64,000 bases of DNA, taken from positions 124,001 through 188,000 of the forward strand of contig NZ_SOCR01000001.1 of NCBI RefSeq assembly GCF_004364335.1, given 5' to 3'. Source of the DNA: Pseudomonas graminis. GTDB taxonomy: Bacteria; Pseudomonadota; Gammaproteobacteria; Pseudomonadales; Pseudomonadaceae. The notes beneath the pieces are model-generated. The model saw nothing but the letters and a program-made list of their open reading frames with translations. It made no database searches and was not told the origin of the DNA. Shown here one piece after another: positions 53,242 through 62,254 of the stretch; the stretch's first letter is position 1, and the number at the start of each line of letters is the position of its first letter. Both the position numbers and the translations under genes were made by a program.

Positions 53242-54035
53242 GCGAAGCCGTAATGCAAGGCGCCATGGCCGCCGACCAGCCAAAACCGACCCTCAAAGAC
53301 CTGGTGCAGGATTTCATCAGCATGGCGCTGATCCTGCGTCGTGGCCGTCAAGTGACCTCGGTCAGCGCGTTCGAGGACAGCGTCGATCGGTTCTTCGCCG
53401 CCCTGGAGCGAGAAGCCCGCGCGTCGAATTACAGCGTCGAGCAGGTCAAGGACACGCAATACGCGTTGTGCGCGTTTCTCGACGAAAGCGTGCTGCGGGC
53501 CAAGATGCCCGAAGCGCCGGTGGTGGCAAAAGCCGAGGGTTCTACCCCTTCAGCCAACGCCGCACTGGAGGCGCCGGCCGAGAAAGTCAACGAACTGCGC
53601 CGGCACATCGAAGTGTCGCCGCTGCAGTTCCGCCACTTCGGCGTGCACCTGGCGGGCGAAGGGTTCTTCGACAAGATCGAAACCCTGCGCGCGGATGTGA
53701 AACGCAACCTGGACGTGCTGGAGGTGTATCACCTGTGCCTGGCCCTGGGGTTCGAAGGCAAATTCAGCGTCGGTGAGGGCAAGGATCAACTGCGCTACCT
53801 GGCCAACACCCTCGGTCAGGACATCGCCCGCTATCGCAAGACCCCCAAAGCGCTGTCGCCGGACTGGGCGCTGCCCGATCAGGTCTCGCAGATGCTGCGC
53901 CACGAAGTACCGGTGTGGGTTTACCTGGCGCTGATCGCACTGGTCTGTCTGGCGGTCTACCTGACGCTGGACTGGCTGCTGGGCAAGGACGTCGCCTTAT
54001 TGTCCGAACACATCAGCCAATTGTTCAGTGCCTGA
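53238..54035 (+). CDS. tssL: TssL (DotU-like), inner-membrane protein without OmpA domain
   Basis: 265 aa. DLVQDFISMALILRRGRQV, QVKDTQYALCAFLDESVL, HFGVHLAGEGFFDKIETLRA and VYHLCLALGFEGKFSVGEG are the DotU cytoplasmic domain. A single membrane helix lies near the C-terminus (VPVWVYLALIALVCLAVYLT) with a tail of about 20 residues. No peptidoglycan-binding domain is attached; the OmpA domain of this cluster is instead found on the second IcmF-like protein (58983-61478). Confidence 0.95.
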   Translation: MSEAVMQGAMAADQPKPTLKDLVQDFISMALILRRGRQVTSVSAFEDSVDRFFAALEREARASNYSVEQVKDTQYALCAFLDESVLRAKMPEAPVVAKAEGSTPSANAALEAPAEKVNELRRHIEVSPLQFRHFGVHLAGEGFFDKIETLRADVKRNLDVLEVYHLCLALGFEGKFSVGEGKDQLRYLANTLGQDIARYRKTPKALSPDWALPDQVSQMLRHEVPVWVYLALIALVCLAVYLTLDWLLGKDVALLSEHISQLFSA

Positions 54036-54065
54036 GCACTGCTCGGGTAAGCGAGTCAGGAAGAC

Positions 54066-57000
54066 ATGAAAACACTACTTCGCGCTTTAAAAAGTTTCTG
54101 GTTCCTCGTCATCACGCTGTGGCTGATAAGCCTCGCCGCGTGCGTGGCCCTGGCGGCGCGCAGCCAATGGTCACGGGAATACCTGCTGGAAACCCTGCTG
54201 GTGGTCAGCGGTTTTTACCTGTTTGTCTGTGTCATTCGTCAGATACGGCGCATTCAGAAAGAGCACAATATCGAGCGTCTGGTGCACCACGAAGTCGACC
54301 GTTCATTGCCGGCCGACGGCAATTTCCGCGACCAGCAAGTGCTGCGCGACCGCCTCAAGCACGCGATCACCATGCTGCGCGCCGATCGCTCGGCAGGCGG
54401 CGGCGGTTCGTCGGCGTTGTACGAGTTGCCGTGGTACCTGGTGATCGGCCAGGCAGCGGCCGGCAAGACGTCGCTGCTCACCCGCTCGGGGCTTTCCGCC
54501 ACCACCGCCAGTGGCCAGACCACCGACGAAAGCGGTACCCGCCATTGCGATTGGTACTTCAGCCCCGAGGCGGTGCTTATCGACACGGCCGGCCGTTACC
54601 TGGCCGAGGACTCGGCCGCCAGCGAATTCACTGCCTTCCTGCAACTGCTGAAAAAGCAGCGCAAGAAAACCGCGATCAACGGGCTGGTGCTGGTGGTCAG
54701 CCTGCCGGAACTGCTGGCGGCCACGGCCCATGAGCGTGCGGAAATGGCGATCCAGCTGGTCGCACGCATCGAGGAGTACAGCCGCAGCCTCGACGCCCAT
54801 CCGCCGATCTATCTGATGCTGAGCAAGACCGATCAGTTGCCGGGCTTCAATCAGGCCTTCGACGGTCTGGACCTGAACGAGCGTCAGCAGCCGCTGGGCA
54901 TGACCTTCGCGCTGTCGGAAATCCGCACCCAGGGCTTGAAGACAGTCCTCGACAGCAAACTGAAGAACCTGCACCGTGGCGTGCAGCGTCATGTCGATGC
55001 GCAGATGATCAGGCTCGGTTCTGACGCCAACAGCGCGCTGCTCAACTTCCCCAATTACTTCGCCGATCTATCAGGCGTGCTGGTGCCGTTCCTGGAGCAC
55101 TTCACCCAGCCCGCCAGCCATGGCAGCCCGCTGCTGCTGCGCGGCCTGTATTTCACCAGTGCGCTGCAGACCGCTCAACAGCTGAGCCAGGTGTTCGACG
55201 ACGATCTGGCCGAAGACTTCGCTCTCCAGCCGGCCAGCGACAGCGCCCAAACCGGCCAGGCCAATGGCCGGAAAACCGGCGACCGCAGCTACTTCATCAC
55301 TGATACGTTTCGCCGGGTGATTTTCCCCGATCGCGACTTGATCTCGTATCAGTCACGGGACGGCCGCGACAGGTCCATGACCCCGGTGGTCATCGCCGCC
55401 GCACTGCTCGCAGGTTTCGGTTTCATCGGCTGGCAGGCGCTGTCGTTCCAGCACAACCGTGAATGGATCGCCGCCCTGCAAGACAAGTTGACCGAGCTGG
55501 ACGACGCCCCCGACCGCGCCCAGCGCATGGCGGCAGGCGAAGGCCTGGAGCTGCTGCGCCACGAACTGGCCCAGATCGAGAAACACCGTGCCAGGGGCGT
55601 TCCGCTGCAACTGAGTGCCGGCCTGTACCGCGGTGACGAAATCTTTGCTGCCGCGCAAACCGCCTATCTCCAGCAACTGCGCAGCCAGGCCCTTGAGCCG
55701 GTGGCGCTGAAGCTGCAAATGCAGATGCGCGCGTTCAACGAGTTCACTCAATCCGTTGACCCACAGAACGAACTCGGTGCCACTGCTGGTAAGTCAACCG
55801 ACAAAACCGGCGGCAAATCGGGCAAGGGTCAGAAACTGGTGGATCGGGGCGTGCGCAGTTTCGCCGCCAACACCGGCAAGCCAAGCCTGAGCAGCATTCC
55901 GCGCAGCGTCGGCGATGTCGGCAGCCGCGTTAAAGGCGCTGTGCGCAGCAACGTGACCAAAACCCGCGAAGCGGCCCTCGCCGACCTGCGCAATCCGGCC
56001 AAGGCCAGCGACGCCGCAGAACTGTCGGCCACCACCGGCGGGCTGTCGTTGTCCGAAGAAATGCTCGGCCGTCTGGACGAGCAGCAAGTCGCGTCGATCA
56101 TCGAGTCCTACAACTCGCTCAAGCTCTACCTGATGCTCACGCAGCCCAACGCGCATTCGGACCCGGAATTCGTCAGCGCCGCCTTGCCCGTCGCCTGGAG
56201 CAACACCGCGTCGGCAGAGAGCCCGGTCAGCGATGAGGTGATCACCGATAACGTGCCGATGTACGTGCAATTGCTCAAGACCGGACAGGCCCCTGCCCTG
56301 CCCCGCAACGATCAACTGGTCGAAGAAACCCGCAAGAGCCTCAAGTCGTTCATGATTTCCAGCTCGCTGGTGGACCGTGAATACCTGCGCCTGCAACTGG
56401 AAGCCAGTCGGCAATTCCCGGCCGTGGGCCTCAACGAGCTGGTGCCGTTGCCAGGCCGTCAATTGCTCTACGGCAGCGAAGCGGTGCCTGCGATCTTCAC
56501 CCGCCAGGGCTGGAACGGTTTCGTCAAACCCGAACTGATCAAGCTGATGTCGAGCAACCTGCGCAACGAGTCCGACTGGGTGCTGGACGGTGACGGCGGC
56601 GATAGCATCATCCAGAAAGCCAACTTCATGCGCGAGTTCATGGCCCGCTACAAGCGTGACTACGCCCAGTCCTGGTACACCTTGCTGAGCAGCGTCGGGG
56701 TGCGTCACTTCACCGACATGGCCAACGCCACGCTACAGTTGTCGTTGTTGAGCGACGTGCAGAATTCACCGGTGAAAATCCTGCTGTCCGGGGTCAACGA
56801 CAACACCCAGTGGGACGTGCCTGCGCCCCAGGTGAATCAGCAGGCCGGCGCGCCGAAGCCTGATGATTTCTGGAGCAAGGTCACCGGGCTGATGAACGGC
56901 CCGCAAGCCCCAACCGCGGCCATGCTGTCGCCGTTGCCGGCGGTGGACGACGGCAGCCTGGCCCAGCGCTTCGAGCCGGTGTCGCGGGTCTTCGCGACAC

Positions 57001-58004
57001 AGAACGCCGAGGGCGCCGACAGCACGATCATGGATCGCTACCTGGCGGCACTGCGCAAACTGAAGGTGCGGATGAACAACATCCAGCGCTCCCAGGACGT
57101 TGGCAAAAGCAGCAAGCAGTTGATCAGCGAAACCCTCGAAGGTCAGCCGAGCGAAGTGACCAACGTGCGCAACTACGTCGAGACCACGGTGGACACCAGC
57201 CAGGGCGGCTTGTCGGAGTCGCTGCAGGGCCTGTTCAGCTTGCCGATCCAGTTCGCCTGGGAAACCCTGCGCGACCCGGCCGGCCAGCAGATCGCCAAGG
57301 CCTGGGCGCAGCAGATTGCCAAGCCGTGGGAACAGGTTATGGCCCACCGTTATCCGATCGCTGCGGGCAGCCGCAACGAAGCGTCGGTCAAAGACCTGCA
57401 GCGTTTCGTCGACCCCGAGTCCGGCCTGCTGCCGAACTTCAAGCGCAACGAAATCGGCAACCTGTCCGGCGGTGAAGGCTTGGGCATGGGCAGCGGCGCC
57501 AAGGCCGCGCCGCTGGTCAACCCGAACATGGTCACCAGCATCGACAAGGCCAGCTCCCTCGGCCAGGTCATCGCCAGCCTATCAGACAAGGAAAACGGCT
57601 TCGAAATCATGCTGGAACCGTCGGCGTTCTTCACCGACATCATCTTCACCCTCGACGGTCAGGTTCAGCATTACCGCAACGGCAAGACCAGCTGGAGCCG
57701 CTTCTCCTGGCCGGGCACCACCACCGCACCGGGCGCACGTCTGGACGTCGTCACCCTGACCGGCGAACGCATCACTGTGTTCGATTACCCCGGTCGTTGG
57801 GGCCTGTTGCGCATGAACGACAGCGCCCGGGTCGACGACCTCGACGGCATCCAGCAGCGCTTCAGCTGGAACACCGCCAACGGTCAGGTCAGCCTCGCGG
57901 TGCGCAACTACGGTGGGGTCAAGCTGACTGACCTTGCCAACGTCAAATCCCTCAGCGCGCTGAACACCCCGTCCAAAGACGTGGCGCAAGGATCGGCGAA
58001 GTGA
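54066..58004 (+). CDS. tssM: TssM/IcmF, inner-membrane core protein
   Basis: 1312 aa, longer than the usual 1100-1200. Two N-terminal membrane helices (about 10-30 and 40-57), a cytoplasmic NTPase-like domain with Walker A GQAAAGKT (128-135), a third helix near 440 (PVVIAAALLAGFGFIGW), then the periplasmic part that contacts TssJ. An insertion around 565-640 is rich in G, K, S and T (GKSTDKTGGKSGKGQK), probably a flexible loop that explains the extra length. 30 bases separate it from tssL. Confidence 0.96.
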   Translation: MKTLLRALKSFWFLVITLWLISLAACVALAARSQWSREYLLETLLVVSGFYLFVCVIRQIRRIQKEHNIERLVHHEVDRSLPADGNFRDQQVLRDRLKHAITMLRADRSAGGGGSSALYELPWYLVIGQAAAGKTSLLTRSGLSATTASGQTTDESGTRHCDWYFSPEAVLIDTAGRYLAEDSAASEFTAFLQLLKKQRKKTAINGLVLVVSLPELLAATAHERAEMAIQLVARIEEYSRSLDAHPPIYLMLSKTDQLPGFNQAFDGLDLNERQQPLGMTFALSEIRTQGLKTVLDSKLKNLHRGVQRHVDAQMIRLGSDANSALLNFPNYFADLSGVLVPFLEHFTQPASHGSPLLLRGLYFTSALQTAQQLSQVFDDDLAEDFALQPASDSAQTGQANGRKTGDRSYFITDTFRRVIFPDRDLISYQSRDGRDRSMTPVVIAAALLAGFGFIGWQALSFQHNREWIAALQDKLTELDDAPDRAQRMAAGEGLELLRHELAQIEKHRARGVPLQLSAGLYRGDEIFAAAQTAYLQQLRSQALEPVALKLQMQMRAFNEFTQSVDPQNELGATAGKSTDKTGGKSGKGQKLVDRGVRSFAANTGKPSLSSIPRSVGDVGSRVKGAVRSNVTKTREAALADLRNPAKASDAAELSATTGGLSLSEEMLGRLDEQQVASIIESYNSLKLYLMLTQPNAHSDPEFVSAALPVAWSNTASAESPVSDEVITDNVPMYVQLLKTGQAPALPRNDQLVEETRKSLKSFMISSSLVDREYLRLQLEASRQFPAVGLNELVPLPGRQLLYGSEAVPAIFTRQGWNGFVKPELIKLMSSNLRNESDWVLDGDGGDSIIQKANFMREFMARYKRDYAQSWYTLLSSVGVRHFTDMANATLQLSLLSDVQNSPVKILLSGVNDNTQWDVPAPQVNQQAGAPKPDDFWSKVTGLMNGPQAPTAAMLSPLPAVDDGSLAQRFEPVSRVFATQNAEGADSTIMDRYLAALRKLKVRMNNIQRSQDVGKSSKQLISETLEGQPSEVTNVRNYVETTVDTSQGGLSESLQGLFSLPIQFAWETLRDPAGQQIAKAWAQQIAKPWEQVMAHRYPIAAGSRNEASVKDLQRFVDPESGLLPNFKRNEIGNLSGGEGLGMGSGAKAAPLVNPNMVTSIDKASSLGQVIASLSDKENGFEIMLEPSAFFTDIIFTLDGQVQHYRNGKTSWSRFSWPGTTTAPGARLDVVTLTGERITVFDYPGRWGLLRMNDSARVDDLDGIQQRFSWNTANGQVSLAVRNYGGVKLTDLANVKSLSALNTPSKDVAQGSAK

Positions 58005-58059
58005 TGAGCGGCGCGCTGTGTTCGAATCGCTGCCGTGTGAGCAGCCGGGAGGGCCGTCG

Positions 58060-58986
58060 ATGATTGGCTGCTTCGGCAAGCTGCCGTCGAGCGCGGACTT
58101 CGTCAGCCTGCACGGCGCCGGAGATGACGTCTGCGAGTTCGACGGCTGGCTGCAGACGTCCCTCGCGGCCATTCATGGGGGCGACGACTGGCGGGCGCAG
58201 TTCGACCGCCTGCCGGTGTGCTTTTTCTCGTACCGCGCGCGCTCGGGCAACTGGCTGCTGGGCGGACTGGTCAGCTCGATGGATTCCAGCCAGCGTCGCT
58301 ACCCGCTGTTCATCTTTCAGTCCGTGAAGGCTGGCGATGGCGAGCCGCTGGTCAACCCGTTCACCCTGAGCGAGTTGTTCTGCGCGCAGATCAAGCCGCT
58401 GCTGCACCTCGGCGCCCAGGGCGAGCAGTCGGCCGTGTTGTTCGAGCGGATCAAGGCGCTGCGCCCGTTGCAGGGTCAGGACTTCGCATTGTTCCGCCAG
58501 GTGCACGAGAAATTCCTGCGTAACTTCAATCTTCGGGACATCGCCACGGCGCTGGGTCACTCCTGGCCGGAGTTCGTCACCAACGCCGTGCTGACCCGCC
58601 TGCATGCGCTGCGCCGCCCGCTGAATCAACCACAGGCGCCGGGCATCAGCCTGCCGCTGCCCGCCGAACGTGGCCTGAAAAACCCGACGGCGGACCTCTG
58701 GGTCGACTGGCTGACACGGATGAAAACCGGCCGCGTATCGCCCCAGGTCAACGTGCTGGCCGACGATTTCATGCGGCCGAAGTTGCTGAGCTTTCCATCA
58801 CGCAGTGACACCGGTCTGTATACGGCCCTGACCGACCCGGCCGAGCGGCCCGAGCATTACGACGTGCTGGCGGATTTCGCAGCGTTCGACGAACACCACC
58901 GGCCGCCTCAGTTTCCCGACACCGACCGCCCCCTTTTTGACGTCATCGACCGTTTTGTCGACGCGCTGGATGTGAAGTCTGTATGA
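58060..58986 (+). CDS. tagF: TagF, T6SS regulator
   Basis: 308 aa from ATG 58060 (GGAGG 7 bases upstream; the family begins MIGCFGKLPSSADFV, so the earlier GTG at 58018 is rejected). SQRRYPLFIFQSVKAGDG, then RHxx-type segments and PTADLWVDWLTRM are consistent with TagF. In P. aeruginosa H1-T6SS TagF represses firing post-translationally through Fha. No fha, ppkA or pppA gene is in this window, so its partner here is open. It overlaps the next gene by ATGA. Confidence 0.92.
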   Translation: MIGCFGKLPSSADFVSLHGAGDDVCEFDGWLQTSLAAIHGGDDWRAQFDRLPVCFFSYRARSGNWLLGGLVSSMDSSQRRYPLFIFQSVKAGDGEPLVNPFTLSELFCAQIKPLLHLGAQGEQSAVLFERIKALRPLQGQDFALFRQVHEKFLRNFNLRDIATALGHSWPEFVTNAVLTRLHALRRPLNQPQAPGISLPLPAERGLKNPTADLWVDWLTRMKTGRVSPQVNVLADDFMRPKLLSFPSRSDTGLYTALTDPAERPEHYDVLADFAAFDEHHRPPQFPDTDRPLFDVIDRFVDALDVKSV

Positions 58987-61478
58987 ACAAGCTCAAGTAT
59001 TACCTGCTGCGCTACCAACCCTACATTCTGGGGGTGTGCTTCTTCCTGACGATCTTCATCGTCTGGGGGCTGGGCCGCGCGATGGACTTCAGTTCCCTGG
59101 GCAGCCTGCTGACCGGCATCGCGGTGTTTCTGCTGCTGTCGATCGGCTACGTGCTGTTTCTCTACCGCAGCACCTCGCGGCAGCACAACCTTGAAGGTCT
59201 GCTGCGCGACGACGCCGATCAGGCGGTGTTGAATGCCAGCCCCGCGGACCGTGAAGAGGTCAGCCTGCTGCGCGAACGCCTGCTGCAAAGCATCGATCGC
59301 CTGCGCAGCAATACTCCCCGCGGCACCCGTGCCAAAGACGCGCTGTACGCCCTGCCGTGGTATCTGGTGGTGGGCCAGCCGGCAGCGGGCAAGAGCACCA
59401 TGCTCTATCAATCCGGCTTGAACTTCCCCTATGCCGAGCGCGAAGGCGTGCGGGTCGCCGGGCTGGGCGGCACACGAAACTGCGACTGGTTCTTCAGCTC
59501 CGAAGCGGTGCTGCTGGACACCGCCGGGCGCTACATGACCGATCAGGAAGAAGCCGGCAAATGGCGCGGCTTTCTGCAGCTGCTGCGTCAGCACCGCCAG
59601 CGCCGCCCACTCAACGGGCTGATCGTGACGGTGAGCATCCACGACATCCTCCAGGCCTCGCTGGAAGATCAGGAGCGTCTGGCCAAGCGCCTGCGTGAAC
59701 GCATTCAGGAAACGTACTCGCTACTGGAAGTGCGCCTGCCGATTTACCTGGTCTTCACCAAATGCGACCTGGTGCCGGGCTTCGCGCCGTTCTATCGCCA
59801 GTTGGACGACGTCGCCCGCGGCGAAGTGATGGGCAAGACCTTCACCCACAAAGACTTTGAAAAAACCGACTGGGCCCAGCGTTTCGGCGTGGCCATGGAC
59901 GAACTGGTCAACTACTGGAAGGAAGTGGCCAGCCAGCAATTGGTGTTGCAGGACATCCAGATCACCCGTCGGGATTCGGCGGTCTACCGTTTTCCGCTGG
60001 AATTCGCAGCGCTGAAGCCTCGGCTGCAACTGTTCGTCGACGCCCTGCTGCGCGCCAATCCGTACCAGAATGCCGAGCTGCTGCGTGGCTTCTACTTCAC
60101 CAGCGCACTGGATGCCGACGCGCCGGAACTGGGTGGCCACACCCGTCAGGTCAGCGAGCGGTTCTCCCTGGAAGCCGAACAGGCAACCGCTCACGGCCAG
60201 GCCCAGCCGCAGCCGCTGTTCATCAACAGCCTGTTCCGCAAGGTGATCATTCCCGACCAGCATCTGGTGGCGCTGTACACCAGCAACGTCCGCGAACGCC
60301 GTCGCAAGGCCGCGTGGGTCGGCGGGGCCAGCCTTATTGCCCTGCTGCTGTGCGGCGCGTGGGGCTGGTCGTACTGGAACAACAAGACCGAGATCCAGAC
60401 GCTGTCTTCCGAGCTGACTGCGGCAGCAGCCCAGGACACCGCGACGCCGGGGCAGTACACCGCCTGGCAAACCCTTGATCGCCTGCGCGTGCGAACCGCC
60501 GATTACTATGTGCGGCACCACGATCAGGGCGTGCCATTGCGCCTGCGTCTGGGCCTTTATCAGGGCTACAACGTCGAGCCGCTGGTGCGTGCGCGTTACT
60601 TCAGCCGGCTGGAAACGGTCATGCTCAAGCCGACCGCCGATAACCTCACCCGCTCGCTGTACCTGCTGACCACGATCAAGGTCTACCAGCGCAACGCCAA
60701 GGACCTGATGCCGGTCACCGGTGTGGACAGCGTCGAGCCCCGCGCCCTGCCCAACGACAACCGCGCGCAGTCCATCGCTGATTTTGGCAAGGCCACCCTG
60801 GAGACCTACGTTCAGCTCTCGCGCTCCCAGCGGGAAAAAGCCGACCCGGCCTTCCTCAAAGCGAAGATCCCTGACTACTGGTACCCGGCCATCGCCAAAC
60901 AGACCGGCAAAACCATCGGTGCGACGGGCGCTGCGACCAACTCGGGCACTGACTACGAGCTCGCCAGCCGCCAGGTCAATTTCTACAGCGACCAGATCCA
61001 CGAACCGGACGTGCCGAGGATTCTCGACAACGCGTTCCTGACGTCCAGTTCGCGCAATTACATCAACAGCCTGCTCTCGCAATCGCTGCGCTCCATCGAG
61101 ACCATCACCCTGGAGTCGGACACCCTGTTCGCCTTCGGCCGTGCTGATTTCCAGAGCCTGAAAACCGAGGGCCAGAGCCAGTTGAGCGCCATCGCCGGCA
61201 AGCTGCTGAGCACGCCGAACATCGGCAAGATCATCATCGCCGGTCACGCCGATCAGCTCGGCGACCGCCAGGGCAATCTGCAGGTGTCCAGGCAGCGGGC
61301 GCAAACCATCAAGACCTACCTGGTCGGCAAGGGCGTGCCCGCCGAGCTGGTGGAAGCCGTGGGCGAAGGCAGCGAGAAGCCACTGGTCAAGTGCGACATG
61401 CAGCAGCCGCGCGCGCAGTTGATCCAGTGCCTGGAGCCGAACCGGCGCGTAGAAATCGAGGTGCGGGCGCTGAACTGA
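58983..61478 (+). CDS. Second IcmF/TssM-like protein with C-terminal OmpA domain
   Basis: 831 aa. The N-terminal 460 residues repeat the TssM plan: two membrane helices (14-30, 40-61), Walker A GQPAAGKS (131-138), NTPase domain, third helix near 445 (WVGGASLIALLLCGAWGWSY). The long TssM periplasmic part is replaced by a shorter linker and an OmpA-type peptidoglycan-binding domain (about 708-829: DTLFAFGRADFQ, IIIAGHADQLGDRQGN, SRQRAQTIKTYLVGKGV, NRRVEIEV). The DAP-contacting Asp and Arg positions of OmpA appear to be present. It probably anchors the membrane complex to the cell wall, making up for the lack of this domain in TssL. Clusters of the putida K1 type have a TagP-type gene near this place; equivalence unproven. 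Confidence 0.93.
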   Translation: MNKLKYYLLRYQPYILGVCFFLTIFIVWGLGRAMDFSSLGSLLTGIAVFLLLSIGYVLFLYRSTSRQHNLEGLLRDDADQAVLNASPADREEVSLLRERLLQSIDRLRSNTPRGTRAKDALYALPWYLVVGQPAAGKSTMLYQSGLNFPYAEREGVRVAGLGGTRNCDWFFSSEAVLLDTAGRYMTDQEEAGKWRGFLQLLRQHRQRRPLNGLIVTVSIHDILQASLEDQERLAKRLRERIQETYSLLEVRLPIYLVFTKCDLVPGFAPFYRQLDDVARGEVMGKTFTHKDFEKTDWAQRFGVAMDELVNYWKEVASQQLVLQDIQITRRDSAVYRFPLEFAALKPRLQLFVDALLRANPYQNAELLRGFYFTSALDADAPELGGHTRQVSERFSLEAEQATAHGQAQPQPLFINSLFRKVIIPDQHLVALYTSNVRERRRKAAWVGGASLIALLLCGAWGWSYWNNKTEIQTLSSELTAAAAQDTATPGQYTAWQTLDRLRVRTADYYVRHHDQGVPLRLRLGLYQGYNVEPLVRARYFSRLETVMLKPTADNLTRSLYLLTTIKVYQRNAKDLMPVTGVDSVEPRALPNDNRAQSIADFGKATLETYVQLSRSQREKADPAFLKAKIPDYWYPAIAKQTGKTIGATGAATNSGTDYELASRQVNFYSDQIHEPDVPRILDNAFLTSSSRNYINSLLSQSLRSIETITLESDTLFAFGRADFQSLKTEGQSQLSAIAGKLLSTPNIGKIIIAGHADQLGDRQGNLQVSRQRAQTIKTYLVGKGVPAELVEAVGEGSEKPLVKCDMQQPRAQLIQCLEPNRRVEIEVRALN

Positions 61479-61502
61479 TTGCGCGCATCTAAAGAATCCG
61501 GC

Positions 61503-61532
61503 GTCCGGGCCCTGTTGCATGAAGGCCCGGGC
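61503..61532 (+). terminator. GC-rich hairpin between the tssM-like gene and hcp
   Basis: Stem GTCCGGGCC (61503-61511) with GGCCCGGGC (61524-61532), nine pairs including one G-T, and a 12-base loop, 25 bases after the stop. No T tract follows, so it is more likely a processing or partial-termination signal separating the operon from the highly expressed hcp. Confidence 0.4.
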
Positions 61533-61546
61533 AGCGGCAACCGATT

Positions 61547-61564
61547 CCTCTGAATATTCAGAGG
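61547..61564. promoter_or_regulatory. Perfect 18-base palindrome upstream of hcp
   Basis: CCTCTGAATATTCAGAGG is fully self-complementary and lies 71 bases before the hcp ATG. The position is right for an operator or for a stabilising hairpin in the hcp leader. No known regulator assigned. Confidence 0.45.
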
Positions 61565-61634
61565 GGTCAAATCAAGGGGCGTGACCTGGCCGCTGGACGG
61601 CTAGCCCCAACCTGTAAGTAAGGAGAATCAAGAA

Positions 61635-62153
61635 ATGGCATTTGACGCATATATTCAGATCGACGGCATTCCAGGCGAAGTTCTGGATGACAAGCACAAG
61701 GACTGGATCGAAGTACTCGGCTACGAGTACGGCGCCACCCAAGCGACGTCGGCGACTGCCAGCTCTTCAGGCGGTGCGTCCTCCGAGCGCGTTGCACTGA
61801 GCGATTTCAGCATCCGCAAAGCGGTCGACAAGGCCTCGGCGAAGCTGTTCGAAGCGTGCTGCAAAGGCACTCACATCGCCAAGATCCAGCTGAACGTCAA
61901 CCGTGCCGGCGGCGACAAGCTGACCTACCTGACCATCAACCTGGAAGAGGTTGTGGTGTCGTCGGTCAAGGCCGTAGCCGGTGGCAGTCAGGATGGCGAA
62001 GACAAAGCCGTCAGCGACCTGCCGATCGAAGAAATCAGCTTCAACTTCGCTCGCATCAAGACCACTTACACCCAGCAGAGCCGTGCCGACGGCCAGGGTG
62101 GCGGTAACGTCACCGGCGGTTGGGACCGTACGGCCAACAAGGTTTTCGCTTGA
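61635..62153 (+). CDS. hcp: Hcp/TssD tube protein
   Basis: 172 aa. MAFDAYIQIDGIPGEVLDDK, EVLGYEYGA, RVALSDFSIRKAVDKASAKL, and IEEISFNFARIKTTYTQQ are typical of Hcp. Rings of six stack into the tube that is propelled out with the spike. A serine-rich loop (ATASSSGGASSE) and a glycine-rich loop near the end (ADGQGGGNVTGG) are surface variations. AAGGAG lies 9 bases upstream, preceded by a 156-base leader with hairpins, so it may be transcribed separately as well as with the operon. Confidence 0.98.
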   Translation: MAFDAYIQIDGIPGEVLDDKHKDWIEVLGYEYGATQATSATASSSGGASSERVALSDFSIRKAVDKASAKLFEACCKGTHIAKIQLNVNRAGGDKLTYLTINLEEVVVSSVKAVAGGSQDGEDKAVSDLPIEEISFNFARIKTTYTQQSRADGQGGGNVTGGWDRTANKVFA

Positions 62154-62199
62154 TCGAGTAGTCACAGCGGTCCGTTGCCTGGCGCAGCGGGCCGTATTC

Positions 62200-62237
62200 A
62201 ACACCGCGCCGGCTGGATGGGCGCGGTGTTCTTTTTT
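62200..62237 (+). terminator. Strong intrinsic terminator after hcp
   Basis: Perfect 11-base stem AACACCGCGCC (62200-62210) with GGCGCGGTGTT (62220-62230), 9-base loop, followed by CTTTTTTC. It lies 46 bases after the hcp stop and just before tssA. It would end most hcp transcripts and make tssA depend on read-through, giving the usual excess of Hcp. Confidence 0.9.
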
Positions 62238-62254
62238 CTCATCCCGAGTTGACC

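Noticed and set aside
58018..58060. Longer TagF from GTG 58018
   Set aside because: The family starts at MIG.FGKLP, and the ATG at 58060 has a good GGAGG site at the right distance.
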